Assembly (NCBI GenBank): GCA_964557295.1 | Contig: CAZKZP010000007.1 | Coordinates: forward strand, 27,306 to 91,305 | Direction of reading: 5' to 3' | Length of the DNA stretch: 64,000 nucleotides | Source: JBFMHP01 sp964557295 | GTDB taxonomy: Bacteria > Pseudomonadota > Gammaproteobacteria > RBG-16-57-12 | Shown here: piece by piece, positions 1 to 6,756 of the stretch | How the letters are laid out: the number at the start of each line of letters is the position of its first letter | Position numbering within the stretch: the stretch's first letter is position 1 | The notes under the pieces: model-generated | Told to the model about the DNA's origin: nothing | Seen by the model: only the letters and a program-made list of their open reading frames with translations | The model's database searches: none | Made by a program: the position numbers and the translations under genes

Positions 1-979
1 GCAGGGGTAGCAGTCCTTTGTAGCGAGAGTCGAAACGGTCGTAGTGTTGGAAGATGAGCTGCACCAGTTCATCGCCGTCGATCAGGCGCAGGTTGGTTTT
101 GGATCGGGCGAAGTTTTTCGCCTGGGTAGTGAAGACGCCGAGGGTTACCAGTAGGCCGAACTCGCTTGCGCCGACTTTGCCGTAGAGGGCGGAGACGGCG
201 GGGTCGCCGATGCTGCCTTCGCTGCTTTTGACTTGGACTTTGATGATGGGCGGTTCGACGCCGAGCTCGTCTTTGTGGGCGACGATGTCGATCCCGCCGT
301 CGGGGCCTTCGGGCGAGACGCGGGTGTGGTAGCCCATGATGTTGAGCAGGTGGGCAAGAAAGTCAGCGAAGGGGTGGCCTTTGAGCTCTTGCGCCAGGCG
401 CTTGAGGACGAAGTCGCGGGTAGTCTCTTCGATGTCTTCCGCCACGGCGGCGACGGACTCATCCTGCGCGACTGAGACGGCAGGGGCGGCTTGGCCTTCC
501 AGCGCGGCGCGGAATTCATCGGCGTAGTTTTTGACCAGGAAGAGGCTCATGGCAGAGCCGATCTCGTAGAGCGCACCTTGGCTGAACCGGGTGCGCGGGA
601 CGGCGCGCAGCCACTTCACTGCCCGGACGTTGGGATAGCCCGGTTCGGTGTTGGGGTCGTAGCGGTAATCGCCTTCCACACGCCCCAGGTGTATCTGGCG
701 GTCGCGCTTGGAGGGATAGGCCACCAGGTCACCCGGCTTCATCTCGTGAACGAAGCGGAACAGCTGCCCGGCGTTGTTGGGGATGGCCCCGGGTTTCTTG
801 TCCGGGTACGCCGCTGCCACGCCGGCCTTGAAGGCATCGCGGTCGGCCTTGAGGGCGGAGAGGTCACCCATTTTCACCCAACCCACGGCGATGCAGTTTT
901 TCTTGAGAAAGAGCGTATCGGCATCGCCGCTCTTGCCGGCATGTATGCCCCATATGGTGGTGTCGTTGGGTTTGCTCAT
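1..979 (-). CDS. Mrr-type restriction endonuclease, 3' end cut by window edge
   Basis: A reading frame of at least 326 codons starts at ATG 979 and runs off the left edge. The product begins MSKPNDTTIWGIHAG and has an N-terminal half seen in predicted Mrr-cat endonucleases. The catalytic half contains GPDGGIDIVAHKDE followed by IIKVQVKSS, a D...QxK variant of the PD-(D/E)xK core typical of Mrr enzymes, which cut modified DNA. Its ATG overlaps the stop of the DUF1016 gene (ATGA), so the two are probably translationally coupled. The family is clear; the substrate modification cannot be read from sequence. The C-terminus is not seen. Confidence 0.8.
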   Translation of the reverse strand, partial: MSKPNDTTIWGIHAGKSGDADTLFLKKNCIAVGWVKMGDLSALKADRDAFKAGVAAAYPDKKPGAIPNNAGQLFRFVHEMKPGDLVAYPSKRDRQIHLGRVEGDYRYDPNTEPGYPNVRAVKWLRAVPRTRFSQGALYEIGSAMSLFLVKNYADEFRAALEGQAAPAVSVAQDESVAAVAEDIEETTRDFVLKRLAQELKGHPFADFLAHLLNIMGYHTRVSPEGPDGGIDIVAHKDELGVEPPIIKVQVKSSEGSIGDPAVSALYGKVGASEFGLLVTLGVFTTQAKNFARSKTNLRLIDGDELVQLIFQHYDRFDSRYKGLLPL

Positions 980-2061
980 ACCTCATCCTCACTCTTTGCA
1001 TCATCGCCGTTCGACTCATGCCCACTACCCAATTCGCGTTCGATCTGCTCGATACTCGGCAGGCTGGTTTGCAGTTCCTTGGGCAAGGCCTCCACCAGCT
1101 GGTATTCCGCCACGCCGATAGGCTTGCTCGAGTCACGCAGTGCGTATTCGGCCACCACGCGATTTTGCGTCTTGCAGAGCAGCAGGCCGATGGTCGGGTT
1201 ATCCTGCTCCGATTTCATCTGGGCATCCACGGCAGTGAGATAAAAGCTCAGTTGTCCCGCGTGCTCGGGTTTGAACGCCCCTGCCTTCAGTTCCACCACC
1301 ACGTAACAGCGCAGCTTGAGATGGTAGAACAGCAGATCGATGAAAAAATCGTCACCGCCCACCTCAATGTGTACCTGGCGCCCAACGTAGGCAAAGCCGG
1401 CACCGAGTTCGATGAGGAATTGGGTAATGTGCTGGACGATGGCGGATTCGATGGCGCGTTCGTCGGCCTCCTTACCCACGCCGAGAAAGTCCAGGCGATA
1501 CGGATCTTTCAGCGACTCGCGTGCCAGGTCGGAGTGCGGCGCAGGCAAGCGCTTTTCAAAGTTGGTAACGGCTTTTCCTTCCCGCTCGAGCAGGCGCGTT
1601 TCGATATGGATATTGAGCACGTTGCGCGACCAGCCGTGCTGGATGGCGCGCTGGGCATACGCCATACGCACTTGCGGGTCTTTCAGCTTGGTAAGCAGCA
1701 CCAGATTATGCCCCCATGGCAATTGTCCAACAGCCTGTTGGACAATTGCCTCGTCCGGCCACGCCTCGGCAAACGCGCGCATATACATCAGGTTGGCGCG
1801 GGAAAACCCCTTCATATCAGGAAAGGCCGTGCGCAGATCATGAGCCAGCCGCTCGATCACCTTCGCGCCCCAACCCTGCTGCGCCTGCCGCTCCAGAATA
1901 TCGCGCCCGATCTGCCAGTACAGCAGCACCAGCTCACGGTTCACCGCCAGCGTGGCGCGCTGCTGGGCGGTATGGATGCGGGCCTTCAGCTCCGCCAGCC
2001 AGTCGGCGTAGCCGCTGGGGGCGGTGGTGAGGGTCACGGGGGTGTCGTTGTCATTGCTCAT
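976..2061 (-). CDS. DUF1016 (YhcG-type) PDDEXK nuclease family protein
   Basis: A 361-residue protein starting MSNDNDTPVTLTTAP. The N-terminal DUF1016_N part has the usual VNRELVLLYWQIGRDI and GFSRANLMYMRAFAEAWP signatures. The C-terminal nuclease domain shows GGDDFFIDLLFYH then VVVELKAGAFKPEHAGQL, a D-x(n)-ExK active site. Such proteins often sit beside or inside type I restriction-modification loci, but their biochemical role is not settled. Here the start codon overlaps the stop of an hsdS 3' fragment and the stop overlaps the start of the Mrr gene, so three genes are packed with 4-base overlaps. Confidence 0.82.
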   Translation of the reverse strand: MSNDNDTPVTLTTAPSGYADWLAELKARIHTAQQRATLAVNRELVLLYWQIGRDILERQAQQGWGAKVIERLAHDLRTAFPDMKGFSRANLMYMRAFAEAWPDEAIVQQAVGQLPWGHNLVLLTKLKDPQVRMAYAQRAIQHGWSRNVLNIHIETRLLEREGKAVTNFEKRLPAPHSDLARESLKDPYRLDFLGVGKEADERAIESAIVQHITQFLIELGAGFAYVGRQVHIEVGGDDFFIDLLFYHLKLRCYVVVELKAGAFKPEHAGQLSFYLTAVDAQMKSEQDNPTIGLLLCKTQNRVVAEYALRDSSKPIGVAEYQLVEALPKELQTSLPSIEQIERELGSGHESNGDDAKSEDEV

Positions 2062-2334
2062 GCGACCTCTTTCTGGCGTGGTGCCANNNNNNNNNNNNNN
2101 NNNNNNNNNNNNNNNNNNNNNNNNNNNNNNNNNNNNNNNNNNNNNNNNNNNNNNNNNNNNNNNNNNNNNNNNNNNNNNNNNNNNNNGCGCCTCGTGCAGC
2201 ACGGCTTCAAGCAGGCGACGGCTGTCGGTTTGGGTGGTGGTAAGCTGGGTTTCCAGTTGGTCGCACAGTGCCATCAGTTCATCGACCTTGGCGACGGTTT
2301 GGATATTGTCCATCTTTTTCAAGATGTCTATCAA
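2059..2334 (-). pseudogene. hsdS: hsdS 3' fragment, copy 1 (type I specificity subunit C-terminus)
   Basis: Translated on the minus strand, this stretch gives VAKVDELMALCDQLETQL and then TDSRRLLEAVLHEA, the conserved C-terminal coiled coil of type I specificity subunits. Upstream of about 2303 the similarity stops abruptly (MDNIQT replaces the usual AEQHRI), so the target-recognition domains are absent. The 100-N gap interrupts the last codons. Joining the flanks directly gives LHEALAPRQKEVA and a stop overlapping the DUF1016 start, as expected for an intact 3' end. It is either a remnant or a very short coiled-coil ORF. Confidence 0.7.
2087..2186. other. Assembly gap, 100 N
   Basis: Exactly 100 N, a conventional placeholder for a gap of unknown size. 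The sequence on either side (gtgcca before, gcgcctcgtgcag after) is contiguous in the second hsdS copy at 4001-4018, so little or nothing may be missing here. Confidence 0.95.
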
Positions 2335-2369
2335 TTCGGGGGAGGATCATCCTACTGCGGGCTGATTTC

Positions 2370-2855
2370 TCATTTATCCTGCGTATGATTAGCATGGCGA
2401 TTCTGTGCCAACTGAACCATCGGCAGTACCGCCCTTGGTAAATGCATACGGTCACACTGGCTAGATAACAGTTCGCGCCAATAGGGCCAGATGTGATAAC
2501 TCACATTTTTTAGTGAAAACTCATCAATGCAGGCTTGGGTCAGCATTTCCTTCATGGCGTATTCAGCAATAAATTCCGCTTCAATCAACGCCTTTATAGA
2601 ACTTGCTTCGTCTTGGGAGCTTTCATCCACCCAACGCGCGCCCAAATCCACAAATACGTGCAGCATTCTTTCCTGTCCGTCCAGTTCAACAACCATTGAT
2701 TGCTTTACATGGTGTTTCAACTGTATTGCCAGAGACTCCACATCGGCATTGTACTTGGGATCGAAATCCCCCTCACAACGCGCCACCAAGCCCCTTAGAT
2801 AGACATCATGGATCTGTAAGCTATCAATGGCTTTCTGTAATTCAGCGCTGATCAT
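2370..2855 (-). CDS. SecB-like chaperone of a toxin-antitoxin-chaperone (TAC) operon
   Basis: A 161-residue protein. The second half, with EAEFIAEYAMKEML, then VSYHIWPYWRELL and MHLPRAVLPM, has the layout of SecB-like chaperones tied to toxin-antitoxin systems: a beta-rich core followed by the HIWPYWRE and LPR-x-VLPM helices. Generic export SecB differs in these positions. The start overlaps the antitoxin stop (ATGA), making it the third gene of an mqsR-mqsA-secB-like operon. In characterised TAC systems (M. tuberculosis HigBA-SecB, E. coli MqsRAC and CmdTAC) the chaperone protects an unstable antitoxin. That role is inferred here from family and position. Confidence 0.82.
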   Translation of the reverse strand: MISAELQKAIDSLQIHDVYLRGLVARCEGDFDPKYNADVESLAIQLKHHVKQSMVVELDGQERMLHVFVDLGARWVDESSQDEASSIKALIEAEFIAEYAMKEMLTQACIDEFSLKNVSYHIWPYWRELLSSQCDRMHLPRAVLPMVQLAQNRHANHTQDK

Positions 2856-3397
2856 CCAGCTCTCCTCCAGTCATCTTCAGATTCGGGCTGGGATTTAGAA
2901 ATCACACGCAATGCTGGGCGCTGTTGTTGTGTTCGTTGCATTTTGCCACGGGTCGTCCATTGGTCAGCATTGTCTAATCTAACCCCTGCTACATTAGCCA
3001 AATGCGCAAAGGCGGCAGGAACGGCCTCAGCCAGCCGCAGGAGCTTGTCCATGGCCTCAGACTGCGCCACGTCATCAGTTTCATATTTGGAAAACGCAAC
3101 GGGACCACCACCGAAAATACGAGCGGCTTCGGCCTGGTTAATTCCCAACCGCTCACGCAAGGCGCGCACTTCGGCGCCTGTAAGCAAACCATCCACCCGC
3201 TTTTTGAAAGCGATGATGGCGCGCTTATTCGCGCGAACTTGAGCAGCATTGGCTTGCTCGCTACCGCAGACATCACACTCAGAAAAATACAATGGAGTTT
3301 GGCCTGTATGCCCTTTGTATTCGGACATCTCCTGCACAACGCGGTCGTGCAACTGCCCTTCGCCACATACCGGGCAGGTATTGTCGTATGTATTCAT
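2852..3397 (-). CDS. mqsA: MqsA-family antitoxin with long C-terminal tail
   Basis: A 181-residue protein. The N-terminal zinc-binding region has Cys8-x2-Cys11 and Cys41-x2-Cys44. A helix-turn-helix follows at about 77-122, with INQAEAARIFGGGPVAFSKY matching the MqsA DNA-binding signature (IFGGG-x-x-AF-x-YE). The canonical E. coli antitoxin ends soon after this domain (131 residues). Here about 43 more residues follow, with VRLDNADQW, RGKMQRTQQQ and a C-terminus ESEDDWRRAG. In TAC systems such a tail is the chaperone-addiction (ChAD) sequence bound by the SecB-like partner. ATG 3397 is chosen over an upstream GTG because AGGATAGGTGG precedes it and it lies 2 bases after the toxin stop. Confidence 0.85.
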   Translation of the reverse strand: MNTYDNTCPVCGEGQLHDRVVQEMSEYKGHTGQTPLYFSECDVCGSEQANAAQVRANKRAIIAFKKRVDGLLTGAEVRALRERLGINQAEAARIFGGGPVAFSKYETDDVAQSEAMDKLLRLAEAVPAAFAHLANVAGVRLDNADQWTTRGKMQRTQQQRPALRVISKSQPESEDDWRRAG

Positions 3398-3399
3398 GC

Positions 3400-3837
3400 T
3401 CACCACCTATCCTCGGAAAGATGACAAGATGCGGTCAAGATGACCTTGCCTGTCTTTCCAATCGCGAATTTGATGTAATACTCAATATCCATGTGCTTGC
3501 GCGCTGACTCCAGCCACTCGCGGCGTTTTAGCGAATACGAATCGCACGCAGCCCAGGCTCCACCGGGTTGATTTACGCACCACTCAGACCCGATGAAACG
3601 CCCCTCAGAAAGTGCCAGCCGAATTATGGCCACCACATCATTGAGGTCCAGCTCGTACTTCTTCAAATCACTCGCACACTTGCGCGTCCACGGCACAACT
3701 ACCGACTCGCCAAGCGCTAGAATTTCCAGCACCGTTTCATGCTCATAAAGAGGGCCGCCGGCGATCTTTCTCGCCGCACCGTCACCCTCCGGCGGAATCG
3801 GCCCGGTAAAGCGGCTGACAATCTTAGTATTTACCAT
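3400..3837 (-). CDS. mqsR: MqsR-like toxin (predicted mRNA interferase)
   Basis: A 145-residue protein, longer than E. coli MqsR (98) because of an N-terminal extension of about 45 residues. The core DLNDVVAIIRLALSEGRF, then a WAACDSYSLKRREWLE segment and the closing YYIKFAIGKTGKVILTASCH, follow the order of MqsR (a helix before GLSESDFYKS-like residues, then a final beta strand). It is the first gene of the operon, followed by mqsA 2 bases later. MqsR toxins cleave mRNA, mainly at GC[U/A] sites in E. coli; cleavage specificity here is unknown. The AT-rich 139 bases upstream probably hold the promoter, but no clean -35/-10 pair stands out. Confidence 0.75.
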   Translation of the reverse strand: MVNTKIVSRFTGPIPPEGDGAARKIAGGPLYEHETVLEILALGESVVVPWTRKCASDLKKYELDLNDVVAIIRLALSEGRFIGSEWCVNQPGGAWAACDSYSLKRREWLESARKHMDIEYYIKFAIGKTGKVILTASCHLSEDRW

Positions 3838-3845
3838 AATGGTAA
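3831..3845. promoter_or_regulatory. Palindrome over the toxin start codon, candidate MqsA operator
   Basis: TTACCATAATGGTAA has two perfect 7-base arms around one central base, and the toxin ATG lies inside it. MqsA of E. coli represses its operon by binding short palindromes of similar design (AACCT-N3-AGGTT). Operator function is inferred from position and symmetry. Confidence 0.4.
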
Positions 3846-3976
3846 GTCAATCCAGTTATATCTATCGACTCAATTTGCCCACGCTTTAATTCCCCCACGT
3901 CAAATAAAGTCTATTTGATTATTATTCAACGCGTTACAAATACTTAATCATTTATCGTGAGATCGTTCAATTTTAC

Positions 3977-4314
3977 TCATGCGACCACTTCCTGGCGTGG
4001 TGCCAGCGCCTCGTGCAGCACGGCTTCAAGCAGGCGACGGCTGTCGGTTTGGGTGGTGGTGAGCTGGGTTTCCAGTTGATCGCAGAGCGCCATCAGTTCA
4101 TCGACCTTGGCGACGATGCGGTGTTGTTAGGCGAGGGGTGGGAGTGGGATGGAAAGCGGATAAATATCCTTGTTATTTATTTGTGGTACGGACGTACCAG
4201 AGTTCAACTGCCAAAGATCAAATCCACTGAACCACAGCTGCAAGAATGCGGAGGTCTCATGAATAAACGGCCGCATTGCCATAAGATTGCTGTCACAGAC
4301 GACCTCAACGTAAG
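3977..4314 (-). pseudogene. hsdS: hsdS 3' fragment, copy 2, with in-frame stop
   Basis: The minus-strand frame reads SGTSVPQINNKDIYPLSIP, then PLPPLA, a TAA stop (4127-4129), then QHRIVAKVDELMALCDQLET and the end LHEALAPRQEVVA. In type I specificity subunits this motif is PLAEQHRIV, so the stop replaces the conserved Glu. Only the second target-recognition domain's end and the C-terminal coiled coil remain. About 145 bases at the 3' end are roughly 96% identical to copy 1 (near 2059-2303). The 5' side is fused directly to an hsdR scrap. Confidence 0.82.
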
Positions 4315-4580
4315 TTAGCAGATGAGGTCGAAGGGGTCGAGATCCTTGCCGACCTCTTCCAGCAGGGGCTTGAGCAGCAGCCCCTCTTCCGCCAGCTCGT
4401 CGATGATTGCCTCTTTGCGCTCTACCGTTTTCCAGCGCCGCAGGAATTGGTCAAGGCTGGTGTAGTAGCGCGGATGACTTCGCGGCGGATTTGAGTGGAC
4501 TCATCCCATCCGGCCTGAATGATCGCCGGGGTGATGCACTTGGCGCAGATATCTGACTCGCTAAGGGATTTTTTATCCAT
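4315..4580 (-). pseudogene. hsdR: hsdR remnant: N-terminus fused out of frame to C-terminal segment
   Basis: The segment starts at ATG 4580 as MDKKSLSESDICAKCITPAI followed by QAGWDESTQIRREV, the start of type I restriction R subunits. After about 35 codons it jumps, in another frame, to RYYTSLDQFLRRWKTVERK and LAEEGLLLKPLLEEVGKDLD ending PFDLIC then TAA, which is R-subunit C-terminal sequence. The nuclease and helicase domains (many hundreds of residues) are gone. Two deletions with a frameshift explain what is left; the product cannot be functional. Confidence 0.8.
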
Positions 4581-4996
4581 TGTTTTCAGTGGTTCCTACC
4601 AGTTTATCTGCCTGCCTTAACTGGAGCCGCATCATTACCAAAATGCTCCATGCGCGAGCATTGTAATGCCGCTTGTCGCGGAATAGATCCGAATCGCACA
4701 TCCGCCGTGCTATGGCTGGCGGCAATGCACTGTAATGTACTGTAAAATACCATATTATCCAATGGATTAAGGTTGCGCGAAGTTTGATAGGGCAAAAACA
4801 CGGCATCTGTGCCTGGCGGGCGCGGCTTTTTGGTTCAAGGATGAAGGGGCGCTATGGCGACAAAGTGGGGGGCCAACAGGAGTGGCAGATTTTAGGTCAG
4901 CTAAAAAAGGGGGTACTTTGAATCTCCCCCAGTTTAACGAACAGGAATATGAAGAGTTGCGGCGCAAGATCCTGGCGGATCTGTGAGCGAGGCGGG
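4581..4996. other. 416-base stretch with no convincing gene
   Basis: An open plus-strand frame of about 71 codons ends at TGA 4984-4986 (last residues NLPQFNEQEYEELRRKILAD), but it has no good start and I do not recognise it. A 26-codon ORF at 4841-4921 overlaps it. The stretch is best read as the edge of the decayed island, possibly with the tail of a lost gene. Confidence 0.4.
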
Positions 4997-6112
4997 CTAA
5001 TCCAAAAACGGATCGAAGTTCGGATCAGGAATCCGGTAGCCCTTCAGCCACTGTTTGAGCTGTTGCACATCCTGGAAGCGCTGCAAGTCGTGTTTGATGT
5101 GGGTGATCATTTCCTGAGCCATGCGGATGTCATTCTTCAGTGTCAGCATGACGCGTTTCGGGGTCAGCACCTCGAAGGGGCTAATCCCCAATAGGCCACC
5201 GATCTCAGTTTCCTGCAGCCTGACCTCTTCGCTCAATTCGTCGAGCTGGGTTTGCAGGATTTTGTTGTAGTGCTTGAGACGATCTTCGGCGATGTTGTTG
5301 AGCTTGTCCTGATCGATCTGCTCAACGGCCAGTTGCAGCTCCAGTAGGTGCAGTAGATCCTTATTGCCGTAGGCGACGGTCACCTTTTGCATCAGTTCGG
5401 TCTTGCGCGCGCGCTCGGCGGGGTCCGGTTCGCGGTCAGGGTGCAAGGATGCCACCAGTTGCCGATAAACCGCCTGGATGGATTTGCTGACGTTGGCGGC
5501 TTCTTCTTGCTCACGCTGCTCTTTTTGCAGCTGTTTGGCGGTTTTTTTCCGTTTGGGTCGGGCGCGTTCGGCCTGCTCCTGCCGCTGGCGGATCTTTTCG
5601 GCCAGGCGTTCGGAGGTGCCGCGCGGGTCGCGGGGGTCGAAATTCAAATCGTCATCGTCCAGTTCGATGCCGAACGCCTCTTGCATCATCTCCTTCATGA
5701 AATCCGCGGCGAGTGCCTCCGCCTCCTGCGCCTGCGCGTCGAAATCGTCCGCGCTGTATCGGTTGTAGAGTGGCTTCAGATCGTCGCGTTGGTGTTGGTG
5801 GATGAGTTCATCGCAGGTTTCGCAGATCAGGTGGGCGAGTTTTTCCTGTTGCGCGCGCGTGAATTTGTGGCGGGTGGCCATTTGATCCAGCAAGAGCACC
5901 ATCTCGGCCTGACGTTCGCTCAGGGTTTTCCGTAGGGGCTCCAGTTTGGTCAATGCGTCTTGCCGGCAGCGGGCGAGGCATGCGTGCCATTCGCCAAGAA
6001 TCTTCTTCTGCGCGTCGATATTTTTGATCAGGCCATTGAACTTTTTCTGAGCGGGGGTCAGCTTTTTCTGCGCCGCTTCGGTCGTGATCTGGATGAGCTG
6101 GATGCCGGACAT
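4997..6112 (-). CDS. J-domain-containing protein (DnaJ-like co-chaperone)
   Basis: A 371-residue, highly charged protein. Near residues 215-260 it has VYRQLVASLHPDREPDPAER and KVTVAYGNKDL, a divergent J domain with the HPD motif that stimulates DnaK ATPase. Around it are long predicted coiled-coil or helical segments (for example 170-210, rich in K, E, Q and R) and no Gly/Phe region or zinc finger, so it is not DnaJ itself. Similar proteins occur singly in many gammaproteobacteria without a known client. It stands alone between the island and tRNA-Ser. Confidence 0.78.
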   Translation of the reverse strand: MSGIQLIQITTEAAQKKLTPAQKKFNGLIKNIDAQKKILGEWHACLARCRQDALTKLEPLRKTLSERQAEMVLLLDQMATRHKFTRAQQEKLAHLICETCDELIHQHQRDDLKPLYNRYSADDFDAQAQEAEALAADFMKEMMQEAFGIELDDDDLNFDPRDPRGTSERLAEKIRQRQEQAERARPKRKKTAKQLQKEQREQEEAANVSKSIQAVYRQLVASLHPDREPDPAERARKTELMQKVTVAYGNKDLLHLLELQLAVEQIDQDKLNNIAEDRLKHYNKILQTQLDELSEEVRLQETEIGGLLGISPFEVLTPKRVMLTLKNDIRMAQEMITHIKHDLQRFQDVQQLKQWLKGYRIPDPNFDPFLD

Positions 6113-6192
6113 GTTTTCCCTCGAAATGATGAGATCAAAGATGGGATTTTGCCTCGATGCAGTTCGTGCGTGTGCGGTAAGGGTGGCGCAGA

Positions 6193-6380
6193 GCGGGATG
6201 GTTCAGGCCTTCGGCCCTACCCCTGCGGGGCCGCAGTGCCCCCGCGTGCTAAATGGCGGCGCTGTTCAGTCGAACCATCCAAAAGATGGCGGAGAGAGGG
6301 ATTATTCGGGCCTGCGGCCCTCACCCCTGCGGGGCCGCGGTGCTACCGCGTTCTAAATGGCTGCGCCATTTAGTCGAACC
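6193..6380. repeat. Two imperfect tandem repeats on the 3' side of tRNA-Ser
   Basis: Two units of roughly 85 bases (about 6196-6277 and 6298-6380) share a cytosine/guanine-rich core (cccctgcggggccgc), a ctaaatggc...gcc/g-tt-ag segment and agtcgaacc. Between them lies aaagatggcggagaga-gggatt, a copy of the tRNA-Ser 3' end and its flank (6454-6475). The units contain small inverted repeats such as ctaaatggctgcgccatttag. They may be remnants of integration at the tRNA gene. Confidence 0.6.
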
Positions 6381-6420
6381 AATTGATTGATATCGACGGT
6401 TCGCATCCACTGTTCTTCCA

Positions 6421-6457
6421 TCTTTGGTATGCGGCCTGTTTAGGCCCCATACCAAAG
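6421..6457 (-). terminator. Long hairpin just after tRNA-Ser
   Basis: ctttggtatg and cataccaaag, with inner ggcc/ggcc pairs, form a stem of about 14 base pairs directly downstream of the tRNA 3' end on the minus strand. There is no clear U-run, so it may act in transcript end formation or processing rather than as a classical terminator. Confidence 0.45.
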
Positions 6458-6458
6458 A

Positions 6459-6546
6459 TGGCGGAGAGAGAGGGATTCGAACCCTCGATACGTTGCCGTA
6501 TACACACTTTCCAGGCGTGCTCCTTCGACCGCTCGGACATCTCTCC
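6459..6546 (-). tRNA. tRNA-Ser (anticodon GGA)
   Basis: The minus strand gives an 88-base type II tRNA including an encoded CCA. The acceptor arm is GGAGAGA pairing with TCTCTCC, and the D-loop region is GTCCGAGCGGTCGAAGG. The anticodon loop CTGGAAAG has anticodon GGA, and a long variable arm with TATACGGCAACGTATC is typical of serine tRNAs. The T arm is GAGGGTTCGAATCCCTC. It reads UCC/UCU codons. Confidence 0.93.
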
Positions 6547-6573
6547 ACTGTGCTGTGTTTCCGCAGCGGGCAA

Positions 6574-6602
6574 AGGTTAAACCAGAATCCCTTTCAACGC
6601 AA
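6574..6602 (-). promoter_or_regulatory. Candidate sigma-70 promoter for tRNA-Ser
   Basis: On the minus strand TTGCGT is followed after 17 bases by TAACCT, about 28 bases before the tRNA 5' end. The -35 is good and the -10 weak. Confidence 0.4.
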
Positions 6603-6666
6603 ACCCTGTGAACAGAATCGCGGGTCGGGCGATTTTGCGTGTGTGGCGCGCGCGAGTCTTGGACGT

Positions 6667-6693
6667 TAAAGATCATCCCTGTCGCGTCGATAC
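6667..6693 (+). promoter_or_regulatory. Sigma-28 (FliA) promoter for motAB
   Basis: TAAAGATC, exactly 11 bases, then GTCGATAC. The FliA consensus is TAAAGTTT-N11-GCCGATAA, so 6 of 8 bases match in each half at the right spacing. It lies 64 bases before motA, a class 3 flagellar gene in other gammaproteobacteria. Confidence 0.75.
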
Positions 6694-6756
6694 TCATGTA
6701 TCGGAGGAGCACGGTTGTCTAACCCGCACATTAAAACACTTACAAAATAACGCCTT

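Noticed and set aside
1018..2388. Long plus-strand ORF (456 codons) opposite the DUF1016 gene
   Set aside because: It runs through the N gap, has no family signature, and mirrors the codon structure of the minus-strand gene.
4573..4806. 77-codon minus-strand ORF upstream of the hsdR remnant
   Set aside because: Its composition is non-protein-like (many Trp, Cys and Arg), it overlaps the hsdR start region in another frame, and no family is recognised.
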